This document shows positions 17,779 through 27,074 of a stretch of DNA of 64,000 nt, in pieces. Origin of the DNA: an uncultured Prevotellaceae bacterium (lineage in GTDB: Bacteria; Bacteroidota; Bacteroidia; Bacteroidales; Bacteroidaceae); the NCBI GenBank assembly GCA_900316505.1, contig ONDH01000006.1, forward strand, positions 157,547-221,546. Reading direction: 5' to 3'. The position numbers and the translations under genes are program-made. A model generated the notes under the pieces. It made no database searches. It saw only the letters and a program-made list of their open reading frames with translations, and was not told the DNA's origin. Position 1 is the stretch's first letter. The number at the start of each line of letters is the position of its first letter.

Positions 17779-18122
17779 ACATAGAAGACTATCGTGAGTA
17801 TTGCCTGTCATTAGGCACGGATATTGAAGAGAAACTGCCTTTCACAGCTTTTCACTATGCCAGTGGCGTGTTGGTGTTCTACGTTCATGGCCATATGTTT
17901 TCATTCTTTGATTGTGATAATTACAGCGTGATTACGCTAAAATGTCAGCCAGAGCGCATTGAGGAATTGAAGGCAAGACATGATTGCATAGGCAAGCCGT
18001 ACAATGAATCACCCAAATACTGGATTGGCATTAATGCAAACACTGCCCCTGATGAACTCCTACAGGAACTGACTCGAAACTCATACGAGATAGTAAAAGC
18101 CAAATACAAGAAGCATGGGTGA
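17775..18122 (+). CDS. MmcQ/YjbR family protein
   Basis: 115-residue protein of the MmcQ/YjbR (DUF419) family, a small fold often called DNA-binding on structural grounds only. The blocks 'NIEDYREYCLSLGTDIEEKLPF', 'FSFFDCDNYSVITLKCQPER' and 'GKPYNESPKYWIGINAN' match the family in order and spacing. Full length. Overlaps both neighbours (ATGA with the acyltransferase, 8 bases with DUF5131). Confidence 0.85.
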   Translation: MNIEDYREYCLSLGTDIEEKLPFTAFHYASGVLVFYVHGHMFSFFDCDNYSVITLKCQPERIEELKARHDCIGKPYNESPKYWIGINANTAPDELLQELTRNSYEIVKAKYKKHG

Positions 18123-18834
18123 AATGTGGAATCTATGGCACGGCTGCCATAAGAAGAGCGAGGGCTGTCTGCACTGCTATGTGTATCGGCGCGATGCGGA
18201 GTTTGAGAAAGACTCCAATGTCGTGACGAAGACTGCCAGCTTCAATCTCCCCATACGTCGAGACCGACAGGGGAACTGGAAGGTTCCATCCGGCTCGCTC
18301 GTGTGGACGTGCTTTACTTCGGATTTCTTCATTGAGGAAGCTGATGAATGGCGCGAAGACGCATGGCTGATGATTCAGCGACGGAGTGACCTGCATTTCT
18401 TCATGATTACCAAAAGACCAGAGCGTATCGCCCAATGTCTGCCCGATGACTGGGGCGATGGGTATGAAAACGTCACCATCTGCTGTACGATGGAGAATCA
18501 GCGGAGAGTAGATGAACGTTTGCCACTTTACCGTGAACTTCCCATACGCCATAAGTCCATCATCTGTGAACCATTGCTGGAGGCCATTGATTTCCACGAC
18601 GGACTTGGCTCCTGGTGTGAGCAAGTGACAGTTGGTGGCGAGTCAGGACGTGATGCCCGTGTCTGTGATTATGACTGGGTGCTAAAAATCCGTGAGCAAT
18701 GCATCAAGTCAAATGTCCCGTTCCACTTCAAGCAGACTGGAGCACATTTCCGCAAGGAAGGCAGATTGTATAATATACCAAGAAACCAGCAGATGGCACA
18801 AGCCCATCGCGCAGGAATAGACATCAAACAATGA
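18115..18834 (+). CDS. DUF5131 family protein (phage Gp37/Gp68-like, radical-SAM-type cysteines)
   Basis: 239-residue DUF5131 protein. The N-terminus 'MWNLWHGCHKKSEGCLHCYVY' contains three cysteines in a CX6CX2C arrangement typical of this family, suggesting an iron-sulphur site related to radical SAM proteins. 'LVWTCFTSDFFIEEADEWR', 'FFMITKRPERI' and 'VTVGGESGRDARVCDYDWV' are the other family blocks. The family is common in phages and accessory islands; the reaction is unknown. Embedded in the acyltransferase operon. Confidence 0.85.
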   Translation: MGEMWNLWHGCHKKSEGCLHCYVYRRDAEFEKDSNVVTKTASFNLPIRRDRQGNWKVPSGSLVWTCFTSDFFIEEADEWREDAWLMIQRRSDLHFFMITKRPERIAQCLPDDWGDGYENVTICCTMENQRRVDERLPLYRELPIRHKSIICEPLLEAIDFHDGLGSWCEQVTVGGESGRDARVCDYDWVLKIREQCIKSNVPFHFKQTGAHFRKEGRLYNIPRNQQMAQAHRAGIDIKQ

Positions 18835-19364
18835 ATACCAAACAGATAACAGCAGCCAATGCTGACGAAAAGATAAAACATCTGTATGAAACGGCATTCC
18901 CTGAAGACGAACAAATCCCATGGAAGGACTTGATGCGCCTGGTTGAGGAAATGCCGTTGGATTTCACTGCATATTACGATGGCGAAGACTTCATAGGCTT
19001 CACCATCGTCTATCCACGTAAGTCTATCAACTGGTTCTGGTACTTTGCCGTGTGCGAAAAACTACGGGGCAAAGGCTATGGTCAGAAGATACTGACTCAG
19101 ATGATAGAACACTATAAGGGGCAATCCTTTGTCCTGGACATGGAAAGCCCGACGCAGGTCAGTGAGAATATTGACCAACGCAAACGCCGTCAGAATTTCT
19201 ATCTTCGCAACGGCTTTAGGGACGCAAATGTCTATCGTACCTACAATGACATCACTATGACAATAATGATGAGGGGTGAAGGTACGTTCACCATGAAGGA
19301 TTGGGATGACATCATCCACGAACTGCAACAGTTCTGGTGGCCTGACGACATCGAAGAAGAGTAG
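18831..19364 (+). CDS. GNAT family N-acetyltransferase
   Basis: 177-residue GNAT protein. 'FTIVYPRKSINWFWYFAVCEKLRGKGYGQKIL' spans motif A with the acetyl-CoA pyrophosphate loop 'RGKGYGQ', and 'RRQNFYLRNGFRDAN' is motif B. The C-terminus after residue 150 is a short acidic extension. The acceptor is unknown. ATGA overlap with DUF5131; last gene of this operon. Confidence 0.88.
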   Translation: MNTKQITAANADEKIKHLYETAFPEDEQIPWKDLMRLVEEMPLDFTAYYDGEDFIGFTIVYPRKSINWFWYFAVCEKLRGKGYGQKILTQMIEHYKGQSFVLDMESPTQVSENIDQRKRRQNFYLRNGFRDANVYRTYNDITMTIMMRGEGTFTMKDWDDIIHELQQFWWPDDIEEE

Positions 19365-19410
19365 TGTGGCTATTACCGAACAAAACTCTGCCAAATGACC
19401 AAACAAAAGA

Positions 19411-19521
19411 AAGCCAAATAACCAAAAATAATTAAGCCAAATAACCAAGTAAAATTAGGTCAAACAACCAAGTAAAATTAAGCCAAACAACCAAGTAAAA
19501 TTAAGCCAAACAACCAAATTG
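19411..19521 (+). repeat. 23-bp tandem repeat array upstream of AAA/DUF4143 gene
   Basis: Four full 23-bp units starting at 19411, 19434, 19457 and 19480 and one partial, consensus AAGCCAAAYAACCAAGTAAAATT. A degenerate copy precedes it near 19390. It ends 36 bases before the promoter of the next gene. Confidence 0.9.
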
Positions 19522-19556
19522 TACATAAAATATTCTTTTGTTTCAAGAATAATTGC

Positions 19557-19564
19557 TACCTTTG
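19557..19564 (+). promoter_or_regulatory. Promoter box for AAA/DUF4143 gene
   Basis: TACCTTTG followed by CACCG, 27 bases before the ATG. Confidence 0.7.
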
Positions 19565-19590
19565 CACCGTAAATATAATATGTTATTATT

Positions 19591-20880
19591 ATGGCTGAGA
19601 GTACATTCAATTATCGAAAACGAATCGCAGACATTCTTTTAGAAGAGAAATTAGAAGCAATGGGTGCTGTCCTTATTGAAGGACCTAAGGCTTGTGGTAA
19701 AACGACTACCGCAGAACAGCAAGCTAAGAGCATTCTGTATATGGATGATCCAGCTAACATACAGCAAAATCTTCAATTGGCGGAAACTAACATCAAACGA
19801 CTGCTTCAGGGTGATACACCAAGGCTTATTGATGAATGGCAGATAGCTCCTCAAATATGGGATGCGGTGCGTTTTGAAGCAGACCACAGAAAGGATGATG
19901 GTTTGTTTATGCTTACAGGCTCTGCTGTTCCTGCAGATAAATCAAAGATTCGCCATACTGGTGCAGGGCGTTTCGCATGGCTCACCATGCGGCCTATGAC
20001 GTTGTGGGAATCTGGAGAATCTTCGGGAGACGTGAGCATCAAAGCTCTTTTTGCTGAGCCGGAAAAGGTTGATGGAGAGAATGCGTTGAAGATGGAAGAC
20101 ATCGCTTATGCTATTTGTCGAGGTGGCTGGCCTAAATCTCTAACCAAGAAAAGTCAGAAGGCTGCACTTCGTCAGGTTACAGAATATTTTGAAGCCATAA
20201 CACGCTCTGACATTTCAAGAGTTGACGGAATTGAAAGAGACGAGTTCCGTGCAAAGAGACTTATGCGCTCATATGCACGATTACAAGGAGCAATGGCCAG
20301 CATACCCACTATCATCGAGGACATGAAAACGAATGAGCCGGAAGGCATGAGCGACGAAACGGTCTCGTCATATATCAAGGCTTTGAAAAAGATATTCATA
20401 ATAGAGGACATGCCTGCCTGGAATCCCAATCTGCGTTCAAAAACCTCCATACGGACCAGTGACACACGTTATTTTGTTGACCCATCTTTGGCTATTGCAG
20501 CCTTAGGTATAGGACCAAATGACTTGCTGAACGATCTGAATACTTTGGGATTGTTTTTTGAAACCCTTTGTGTACGAGACCTTCGTGTGTATGCAGAAGC
20601 TAATGACGGAGATGTATTCCACTATCGCGACAAGAGTGGTCTGGAATGTGACACCGTTGTGCATCTGAGAAATGGAAACTATGGTCTCATTGAGATAAAA
20701 TTGGGTGGTGATACACTTATTGCGGAAGGGGCTGCAAATCTAAACACTTTAGCAGAGAAGATAGACACGACAAAAATGAAGAAACCATCTTTTAAGATGG
20801 TATTAACTGCAGTCGGGCGATATGCGTATATGCGAACCGATGGTGTAATGGTTGTTCCTATCGGCTGCTTGAAGGACTAA
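19591..20880 (+). CDS. AAA_14/DUF4143 ATPase
   Basis: 429-residue protein with an N-terminal AAA_14 P-loop ('LIEGPKACGKTTTAEQQ', residues 29-45), a Walker-B-like 'RLIDEWQIAP' and arginine-rich 'GRFAWLTMRPMTLWESGE'. The C-terminal DUF4143 domain contains 'HYRDKSGLECDTVVHLRNGNYG' and 'IEIKLGG', which resembles a PD-(D/E)XK nuclease core (E-x-D ... EIK). The family is widespread, often multi-copy and mobile in gut Bacteroidota, with no settled function. Monocistronic; a hairpin follows at 20911. Confidence 0.88.
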   Translation: MAESTFNYRKRIADILLEEKLEAMGAVLIEGPKACGKTTTAEQQAKSILYMDDPANIQQNLQLAETNIKRLLQGDTPRLIDEWQIAPQIWDAVRFEADHRKDDGLFMLTGSAVPADKSKIRHTGAGRFAWLTMRPMTLWESGESSGDVSIKALFAEPEKVDGENALKMEDIAYAICRGGWPKSLTKKSQKAALRQVTEYFEAITRSDISRVDGIERDEFRAKRLMRSYARLQGAMASIPTIIEDMKTNEPEGMSDETVSSYIKALKKIFIIEDMPAWNPNLRSKTSIRTSDTRYFVDPSLAIAALGIGPNDLLNDLNTLGLFFETLCVRDLRVYAEANDGDVFHYRDKSGLECDTVVHLRNGNYGLIEIKLGGDTLIAEGAANLNTLAEKIDTTKMKKPSFKMVLTAVGRYAYMRTDGVMVVPIGCLKD

Positions 20881-20910
20881 CGATATTTTGCAAAAGTTTC
20901 GGCGTAAAAA

Positions 20911-20931
20911 AGAGTATAATTTTCATACTCT
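20911..20931 (+). terminator. Hairpin after AAA/DUF4143 gene
   Basis: AGAGTAT / ATACTCT 7-bp stem with a 7-base loop, 30 bases after the stop. The T tract is weak. Confidence 0.45.
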
Positions 20932-21009
20932 ACCCAAGTATGATAGTTAAAGATACTCAAAGGTACTCATTTTTATGCGGACAGATAGGAATAATTGAAA
21001 AAAATAGAG

Positions 21010-21420
21010 TACCTTTGCAGTGCTTTAGCATTTTGAGCGGGCCATGCGCTCGGCGACATAAGGAGACGCTTGCTTAGGCAAGAACGAAATGTTGCTCTTC
21101 TTGTTTATAACAGGAAATGACAGAGCAGCGAGAACAGAATGATGCTTGCATCAATTATGTCGAGTCGTGAGGGAATAAGACGAAGTCAAAGTGAGTCTGC
21201 TCACCAGAACGTGAACTGGTATAAATTCATTCCGATGGATCAATGTGCGGAGGGAGTATTAGTCGGAAGATACTTCATTCAACTCCACATAAGAGGCAAA
21301 GTTATAACACAATATACCACTTGCGAGAAAAAGGATGCCCCAACCAGCCGTTTTTGTCTCCGTATTTCAAAATTGGTTCTAATGAGAAGGGCAATTAGAA
21401 CCAACATTTGAGAAAGTAAC
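21010..21420 (+). ncRNA. Candidate structured RNA upstream of the defence-like operon
   Basis: A promoter box TACCTTTG at 21010-21017 is followed by about 400 bases with no convincing gene but several stems: GAGCG/CGCTC near 21036-21052, CTTGC/GCAAG near 21069-21082, TTGCTCT paired with AGAGCAG around a CTTGTT/AACAGG hairpin (21091-21128), CCAG/CTGG (21204-21219), and a perfect 11-bp hairpin TTGGTTCTAAT / ATTAGAACCAA at 21373-21404. A 90-codon ORF at 21139-21411 overlaps it and cannot be excluded. The rest of 20932-21562 holds nothing else recognisable apart from minus-strand box-like sequences near 20958 and 21297. Confidence 0.4.
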
Positions 21421-21562
21421 ACAATGTAATACTCTTGTGTTTTTGTTATACAAAGGGCTTTAAATTGACGGTGGAAATTCAAAAAAGTGAGAAAAATTGC
21501 AATTAAGTGAAGTTTATTGTTAATTGTATTGGATTCCCACATCGTATTTCAAGAAAAATAAG

Positions 21563-21570
21563 TACCTTTG
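21563..21570 (+). promoter_or_regulatory. Promoter box for the Ssp-like operon
   Basis: TACCTTTG followed by TGACC, 26 bases before the XRE ATG. No comparable box is seen until the tRNA region, so genes 21596-31171 may be one transcript. Confidence 0.7.
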
Positions 21571-21595
21571 TGACCACAATAATAAAATATGTATC

Positions 21596-21811
21596 ATGGA
21601 TAAAGACATCAACCGCATTAAAGTAGTTCTTGCGGAGAAAAAGAAGACTAACAAATGGTTGGCAGAACAACTTGGATGTGCCCCCACTACAGTATCAAAG
21701 TGGTGTACCAACGCTTGCCAGCCTCCGATGGAGACATATATTAAGATAGCGAAGCTGCTGGAGGTGGAATTAGCAGAATTAGTGAATAGCAAATTTGCTG
21801 CTACAAATTGA
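21596..21811 (+). CDS. XRE-family helix-turn-helix regulator
   Basis: 71-residue DNA-binding protein made up of one Cro/CI-type HTH: 'RIKVVLAEKKKTNKWLAEQLGCAPTTVSKWCTNACQPPMETYIKIAKLLEVEL'. Such small XRE proteins commonly autoregulate defence operons. The ATG at 21596 is downstream of the promoter; an in-frame ATG at 21524 is upstream of it and rejected. It is the first gene of the operon, 8 bases before the DUF4007 gene. Confidence 0.88.
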   Translation: MDKDINRIKVVLAEKKKTNKWLAEQLGCAPTTVSKWCTNACQPPMETYIKIAKLLEVELAELVNSKFAATN

Positions 21812-21819
21812 TAAATAAC

Positions 21820-22683
21820 ATGGAGCAAAGATATACATTTTCCGGACATGAATCATTCCCTTGCAAGACGCTATGGTTGAAGAAGGGGTATGACTTCGTT
21901 GTTCAGGGGAAGAACTTTAATAACCCTGACGCCGTTATCGATTTAGGTGTCGGAAAAAACATGGTGGCATCTATACGATACTGGCTCCGAGTCTTTGGCA
22001 TTTGTGAAGGTGACAAGCCTACATCATTGGGCGATTATCTTTTCAGTGATGCTAACGGCAAAGATAAATACATAGAAGACATGGCAACCCTTTGGCTTTT
22101 GCATTTAAATCTTATATTCAATCGACATGCTTCGCTCTATCACATGATTTTCTGCGGCTATCAAAAAGGACATGCACAGTTTGACCGTGAACAGATTGCG
22201 ACTTATGTAAAATTGGATATGATAGAAGCCGACAAACAGAGCGCATTCAATGAAAATACCGTTAAAAAAGACGTCTCAGTGCTTGTGCAGAACTACTCGC
22301 TGCCTCGGAAACCGCAATCAAATGAAGATTTTTCTTCGATGCTGATAGACCTTGATCTGATTAGGCAGAATTTAGAGGGGAAGGGCTATTACTTCAACAT
22401 TGAAGGCAAACGAAAGGTCACGAAAGAAATATTCATGTATGCTCTTTTGAAGTTGAAAGAGCGTGAAGGTGATAACACACTATCTTACGATACCGTTCAG
22501 GATGAGATAGGTCTTGCGTTCTGTATGCAGGATTATGAGACAATAGAAATGCTGAAGCTTTTGGCTAAGGATTATTCTAAATACGTGTCGTACAATGACA
22601 ATTCTGGCATACGCATCGTGCAATTTACAAAGGAATTGAGTAAGGAACAGGTGTTAAACGATTATTACAATGCGCACATATAG
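21820..22683 (+). CDS. DUF4007 protein, SspB-like phosphorothioation component
   Basis: 287-residue DUF4007 protein. The N-terminus 'YTFSGHESFPCKTLWLKKGYDF' and 'IDLGVGKNMVASIRYWLRVFGI' are the defining family blocks. In Ssp-type DNA phosphorothioation the DUF4007 protein SspB acts as a nickase that supports sulphur insertion; that role is inferred here from family and from the co-occurring SspD-like and SspE-like genes. The ATG at 21820 is used; the in-frame TTG at 21808 is less likely. Its last 14 bases overlap the next gene. Confidence 0.8.
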   Translation: MEQRYTFSGHESFPCKTLWLKKGYDFVVQGKNFNNPDAVIDLGVGKNMVASIRYWLRVFGICEGDKPTSLGDYLFSDANGKDKYIEDMATLWLLHLNLIFNRHASLYHMIFCGYQKGHAQFDREQIATYVKLDMIEADKQSAFNENTVKKDVSVLVQNYSLPRKPQSNEDFSSMLIDLDLIRQNLEGKGYYFNIEGKRKVTKEIFMYALLKLKEREGDNTLSYDTVQDEIGLAFCMQDYETIEMLKLLAKDYSKYVSYNDNSGIRIVQFTKELSKEQVLNDYYNAHI

Positions 22684-25600
22684 TTTATCTGCAAACATAG
22701 CAAACGGTTTTGCTGAAGGTGCACAATACATCGTGACACCCAATGCACAGAAAGCCATTCATAATATCGTGAATGATTTTCAGTCTGGCATACATTCATT
22801 TACCATCATAGGTTCATACGGAACGGGAAAGTCCAGTTTCCTTTTGGCCTTAGAGTCTGATTTGAAAAAAACCGGCAAGAAGCCTTTCTTGATAGATTCG
22901 AAGGTGCTGCTAAAAGCCTCCGATATAGAGATTAAAAATATCGTAGCCGATTATACTGAACTTTCAACCCTTCTTCGTCGTAGTCTGAATGTTGAGAGTA
23001 CGACCAATAGTGTGCTTGACGAGCTTAAATCATATTATAACAAATGTCAGAAACAGGGAAAATTCTTGCTGATTGTCATTGACGAATTCGGCAAAGTGCT
23101 GGAACATGCTGCCAAGAATAATCCTGAGAAAGAATTGTACTTTATGCAAAAGTTGGCAGAGTTTGTGAATGTTCCCTCTCGCCAGATATTGCTTCTGACT
23201 ACTCTCCATCAGAATTTCAGTGCATACGCCAAAGGGCTGACAGAAGTCCAAGTCAATGAGTGGAAAAAGGTGAAAGGAAGATTTAAGGAAGTCACCTTTG
23301 TAGAACCTATCGAACAATTATTGCATCTTGCTGCCAAGCAAATGCAAGGAAATAAGGGAACGGAAATCCCCGCTTGTGCCAGGTCGCTATATGAGTTGGC
23401 CAAAACAACAGGATTCGTATCCAGTGATTTCCCAATCGATACAGCCTTACAACTTTATCCGCTTGACCTATTCTCTGCATACGCCATCACGACTGCCATA
23501 CAAAGATATGGTCAGAACGAACGTTCCTTGTTCACATTCTTGGCATCGCAGGAGAATGCTTCACGGGAAGCGTCTGTAGATAATCAGACATACAATCTCC
23601 AGAAGGTTTATGACTACATTTACTATAGTTTCTATTCCTATTTGAAGGATGCCAATGCCGACTCTATGAATTGGAGCTCTATGCAGGTGTCTATTGAAAG
23701 AGTTGAAGGGCAGAGTTGGGATAGCCAAGAGCAGATGCTTCAAGCCATCAATATCATAAAAGCAATAGGCTTAATGAATCTTTTTGGAGTAGCTGGTTTC
23801 AGGCTCTCGAAGGAATCGCTGGCAGAATATGCTAAGTTGGCAATGAACATTTCTGATGCCCAACATATCATTGAGCAACTGGAGCAAAAGAAGATTATTC
23901 GCTATGCAGCATACAAAGACCGTGTGATGCTGTTTGAAGGAACGGATGTGGACCTTGAGGCGGAAATCCGTGATGCAGGGCTGATGGTTGCGCGCCCTAT
24001 TGCTTTCGTCGATGAACTTACGGTGTTTTTCAATCATCGTATTTCACCCGTGAAAGCTCACTTCTACCAGAAAGGTACACCACGATTCTTTGATTACAAG
24101 TTATATGACGCGCCAGAAGAGTTGGTTCCCAAAGGCGATACAGACGGATATATGGAACTGATATTCTCAACAAGAAAAGATGCACTTAATGAGATCAAGA
24201 AGTTTAGCGCAGAATCAGAACACGCTTTGATATTTGCCTACTTCATTGATACGGAAAATATTATAGACCATCTGTATAACATCAAGAAATATAATTATCT
24301 AACAGACAAGGTTATCAAGAAAGAAGACCTTGTTGCCGTGAAGGAGATACAAAAGCTGAAAGAATATGAGGAGAATCTACTGAACAAGGCCATCAGCGAT
24401 AATCTTTTCTCTTACAAGAACCGTGTTGTATGGATATTCGGTGGCAAGGAGCAGAAGGTGGAGTCGCATCGTGACTTCAACAAATTGTTGTCACGTGTCT
24501 GCGACGAGATATACAGTGAAACACCTGTGATGAATAATGAACTGTTTAACAAACATAAGTTGAGCGGAACCATCACGGCAGCACGTAAAAGCTATTTGAC
24601 ATATTTGACTGAACACTATACAGAAGAGAATCTGGGATTCCCCGATGACAAGTTCCCACCAGAGAAGACCATCTATTTCTCGCTTCTGAAGAATACCGGA
24701 TTGCATCAGGGAGGGGATTTCTCAGACAGACCAACAAACGAGGGATTCCTTTCTGTATGGAATGCCTGTGAAGATTTCTTGAAAAGTACGGAAAACAAAG
24801 CCAGAAAGATTTCCGAGTTAATTAAACTGTTGTCTGTCCAGCCCTATAAGTTGAAACAAGGATTCCTTGACTTTTGGATTCCAACGTATCTCTTCATTCG
24901 CCGTCAGGACTTTGCTCTCTATGATGCATCGAAGGGCGCATTTATGCCTGAGGTGAACATGGAGTTCTTTGACTTGCTCCAGAAGCATCCACAGGACTTT
25001 GAGGTGAAGAAGTTTGCTGTTGATGGGGTAAAACTGGGATTCTTCAACCAATACCGTCGCTTCATCAATCTTGGCGAAGAGTTCACCATCACCAAGGATA
25101 GTTTCATCGAAACCATCAAGCCATTCCTGAATTTCTATGTGCGGTTGGATGACTATACCAAGCACACCCGCAAGTTCAATCATGGCTCTACGATGAAATT
25201 TCGAGATGTGCTGGCACAAGCAAAAGATCCGGAAAAGGCTTTCTTCGAGGACTTGCCAGAGGCACTTGGTTTCAATCAAGAGAAACTAAAACAAGAGGAG
25301 TTCATCCGTGAGTACGGAAACATCATCCTACGAGCTATTCGTGAACTTCGCACTTGCTATACGGGACTGATAGACCGCATCGAAGAAAGACTCATTGATG
25401 GTTTCGACCTGCAATCAGGTGATTACAACGATTACGTTCAGGAAATTCGCGGTCGTCTTGCCAATGTCAAGACATATCTGCTGACTGATAAGCAACGTGA
25501 ATTCTATCATCATGTGATGACTGAATACGACAATCGCACTCAGTGGTATCAGTCCATCTGCTACACCATTCTTGAACAACGCCTTGATGCATTAAGGGAT

Positions 25601-25891
25601 GAGCAGGAAGAAAAACTTGTCGATGACCTCATCTACATGTTCCGAACCTGCGAGAAGTATTCATCCATTTCTCAGAAGGCAGATGACTTGGAAAAGAACG
25701 ATGCTTACTCTTTCGACTTGGTTTCCAACCGAGGTACAGATGTGAGGGCACAAACCTACATTCTGCCACAAAAGGACAAACGACAGTCAGAAGATTTGGA
25801 AGGACAAATCAACAAACTGCTATCTGCTTCTGATGACAATATTAGTGTTTGTACGCTGTTATCTTTACTCAATAAGAAAATAACAAAATAA
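22670..25891 (+). CDS. Large P-loop ATPase (SspC position, BrxC-like)
   Basis: 1073-residue cytosolic ATPase. Walker A is 'GSYGTGKSSF' at residues 48-57 and Walker B 'LLIVIDEFGK' near 133-142, followed by a sensor-like 'LLLTTLHQNF'. The rest is a long helical, partly coiled region without a domain I can name. The general plan resembles BrxC/PglY-type ATPases of BREX and the ATPase (SspC) that works with SspB and SspD. Position between the DUF4007 gene and the sulfurtransferase gene supports an SspC-like role, but orthology is inferred. Starts inside the DUF4007 stop region. Confidence 0.72.
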   Translation: MRTYSLSANIANGFAEGAQYIVTPNAQKAIHNIVNDFQSGIHSFTIIGSYGTGKSSFLLALESDLKKTGKKPFLIDSKVLLKASDIEIKNIVADYTELSTLLRRSLNVESTTNSVLDELKSYYNKCQKQGKFLLIVIDEFGKVLEHAAKNNPEKELYFMQKLAEFVNVPSRQILLLTTLHQNFSAYAKGLTEVQVNEWKKVKGRFKEVTFVEPIEQLLHLAAKQMQGNKGTEIPACARSLYELAKTTGFVSSDFPIDTALQLYPLDLFSAYAITTAIQRYGQNERSLFTFLASQENASREASVDNQTYNLQKVYDYIYYSFYSYLKDANADSMNWSSMQVSIERVEGQSWDSQEQMLQAINIIKAIGLMNLFGVAGFRLSKESLAEYAKLAMNISDAQHIIEQLEQKKIIRYAAYKDRVMLFEGTDVDLEAEIRDAGLMVARPIAFVDELTVFFNHRISPVKAHFYQKGTPRFFDYKLYDAPEELVPKGDTDGYMELIFSTRKDALNEIKKFSAESEHALIFAYFIDTENIIDHLYNIKKYNYLTDKVIKKEDLVAVKEIQKLKEYEENLLNKAISDNLFSYKNRVVWIFGGKEQKVESHRDFNKLLSRVCDEIYSETPVMNNELFNKHKLSGTITAARKSYLTYLTEHYTEENLGFPDDKFPPEKTIYFSLLKNTGLHQGGDFSDRPTNEGFLSVWNACEDFLKSTENKARKISELIKLLSVQPYKLKQGFLDFWIPTYLFIRRQDFALYDASKGAFMPEVNMEFFDLLQKHPQDFEVKKFAVDGVKLGFFNQYRRFINLGEEFTITKDSFIETIKPFLNFYVRLDDYTKHTRKFNHGSTMKFRDVLAQAKDPEKAFFEDLPEALGFNQEKLKQEEFIREYGNIILRAIRELRTCYTGLIDRIEERLIDGFDLQSGDYNDYVQEIRGRLANVKTYLLTDKQREFYHHVMTEYDNRTQWYQSICYTILEQRLDALRDEQEEKLVDDLIYMFRTCEKYSSISQKADDLEKNDAYSFDLVSNRGTDVRAQTYILPQKDKRQSEDLEGQINKLLSASDDNISVCTLLSLLNKKITK

Positions 25892-25904
25892 AAAAAGATA
25901 TTGT

Positions 25905-27062
25905 ATGATAAGCAATGTAACAATCAAAAACTACAAATCCGTTGTAGATGTAAGCTTACCACTTGGAAGATTCAATCTTTTGATTGGTGCCAATGGATGC
26001 GGTAAGTCAAACATCCTCGAAGGCATTGCCATGGGGGCAGCTGCCAGTTCTGACAAATTGGATTATGAGTATTTTGCTAATCGTGGCATCCGTGTTGTTG
26101 AACCGCGTTATATGTTACCCGCTTTTGAAGATATAAATGCACAGGGTATCTTTATTTCTGTTTTTGATGAAGACAACAATCCGTCAGGTTTTGATATTAT
26201 ATATGAAAAGGAAGCGAAACCTGCACGGTGGATGAATAGAAACAAATACATCAAGTATTTGGGTAAAGATTTCTTCAGGACAGGTATGTCATTTGATATT
26301 TCTGACATGAGAAATTACATCCAATCGAAACTAGGTAAAGATTATCCCATAAATTTCAGGATTAATGTGAATCAAGACGGGATGAGAATCATGCCATTTA
26401 ATTCTGATTTAGAGCAGTTCCTGATTTGTTCTCTTGAAGAAAGCATTCTTCGTAAAACCGATGACTCTAACCGAACTTATCCCTTAGGCCTTCATGGCGA
26501 GGGGCTTTTCCCCTATTTGAAAGAATTGTCACAAAGGGAAGATGGTGTCGAGATTTTCAATGAGATTAAGGAGAATCTGAAAGTCCTTGACTGGTTCGAT
26601 GATATGCAAGTCCCTTCTGGGCAGCTTTCCATGGAATTCAATCTGAAACTCAAGGATAATTATTTGGCAGAAACTCTCAATATGTTTGACCAACGGAGTA
26701 CAAACGAGGGATTCTTATATCTACTGTTCTATCTCACTCTGGTCATCTCTGACGAAACACCCAAATTCTTTGCTATCGAGAACATAGACACAGCGTTTAA
26801 TCCTAAGTTATGCCGTGAAGTAACACGTCGGTTGATAGATTTGGCACGAAAACACGACAAACAAATCATCGCCACAACCCACAATGCGGCTGTTCTCGAT
26901 GGTATGAATATCTTCGAAGATGATGTCAGATTGCATGTAGTTCGTCGTTCTATTGACGGATATACAAAATCAAACAGGGTTACTCTGAAAAGTGAAATGA
27001 GTATGCCACTTTCTGAGGCATGGGTAAAAGGCTTTATAGGTGGCCTTCCTGATAACTTCTAA
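25905..27062 (+). CDS. AAA ATPase (RecF/SMC-like, AAA_15/AAA_21)
   Basis: 385-residue ABC-type ATPase. Walker A 'GANGCGKSN' is at residues 28-36 after 'MISNVTIKNYKSVVD', the usual OLD/RecF-like start. A signature-like 'QRSTNEGFLYLLFYL', Walker B 'FFAIENIDTAF' and the His switch 'ATTHNAAVLD' follow in order. The Walker B carries 'IENID' where many relatives have 'IDEPE', a possible change in hydrolysis chemistry. It is paired with a TOPRIM-like gene 12 bases downstream, like RloA-RloB or PARIS AriA-AriB pairs; which of these it is closest to cannot be settled by eye. Confidence 0.82.
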   Translation: MISNVTIKNYKSVVDVSLPLGRFNLLIGANGCGKSNILEGIAMGAAASSDKLDYEYFANRGIRVVEPRYMLPAFEDINAQGIFISVFDEDNNPSGFDIIYEKEAKPARWMNRNKYIKYLGKDFFRTGMSFDISDMRNYIQSKLGKDYPINFRINVNQDGMRIMPFNSDLEQFLICSLEESILRKTDDSNRTYPLGLHGEGLFPYLKELSQREDGVEIFNEIKENLKVLDWFDDMQVPSGQLSMEFNLKLKDNYLAETLNMFDQRSTNEGFLYLLFYLTLVISDETPKFFAIENIDTAFNPKLCREVTRRLIDLARKHDKQIIATTHNAAVLDGMNIFEDDVRLHVVRRSIDGYTKSNRVTLKSEMSMPLSEAWVKGFIGGLPDNF

Positions 27063-27074
27063 TCGAATACTGCT

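Noticed and set aside
18115..18834. Prophage based on the DUF5131 (Gp37/Gp68-like) gene
   Set aside because: No capsid, tail, terminase or integrase genes in the window.
20881..21595. Retron or reverse-transcriptase-associated RNA
   Set aside because: No reverse transcriptase gene nearby.
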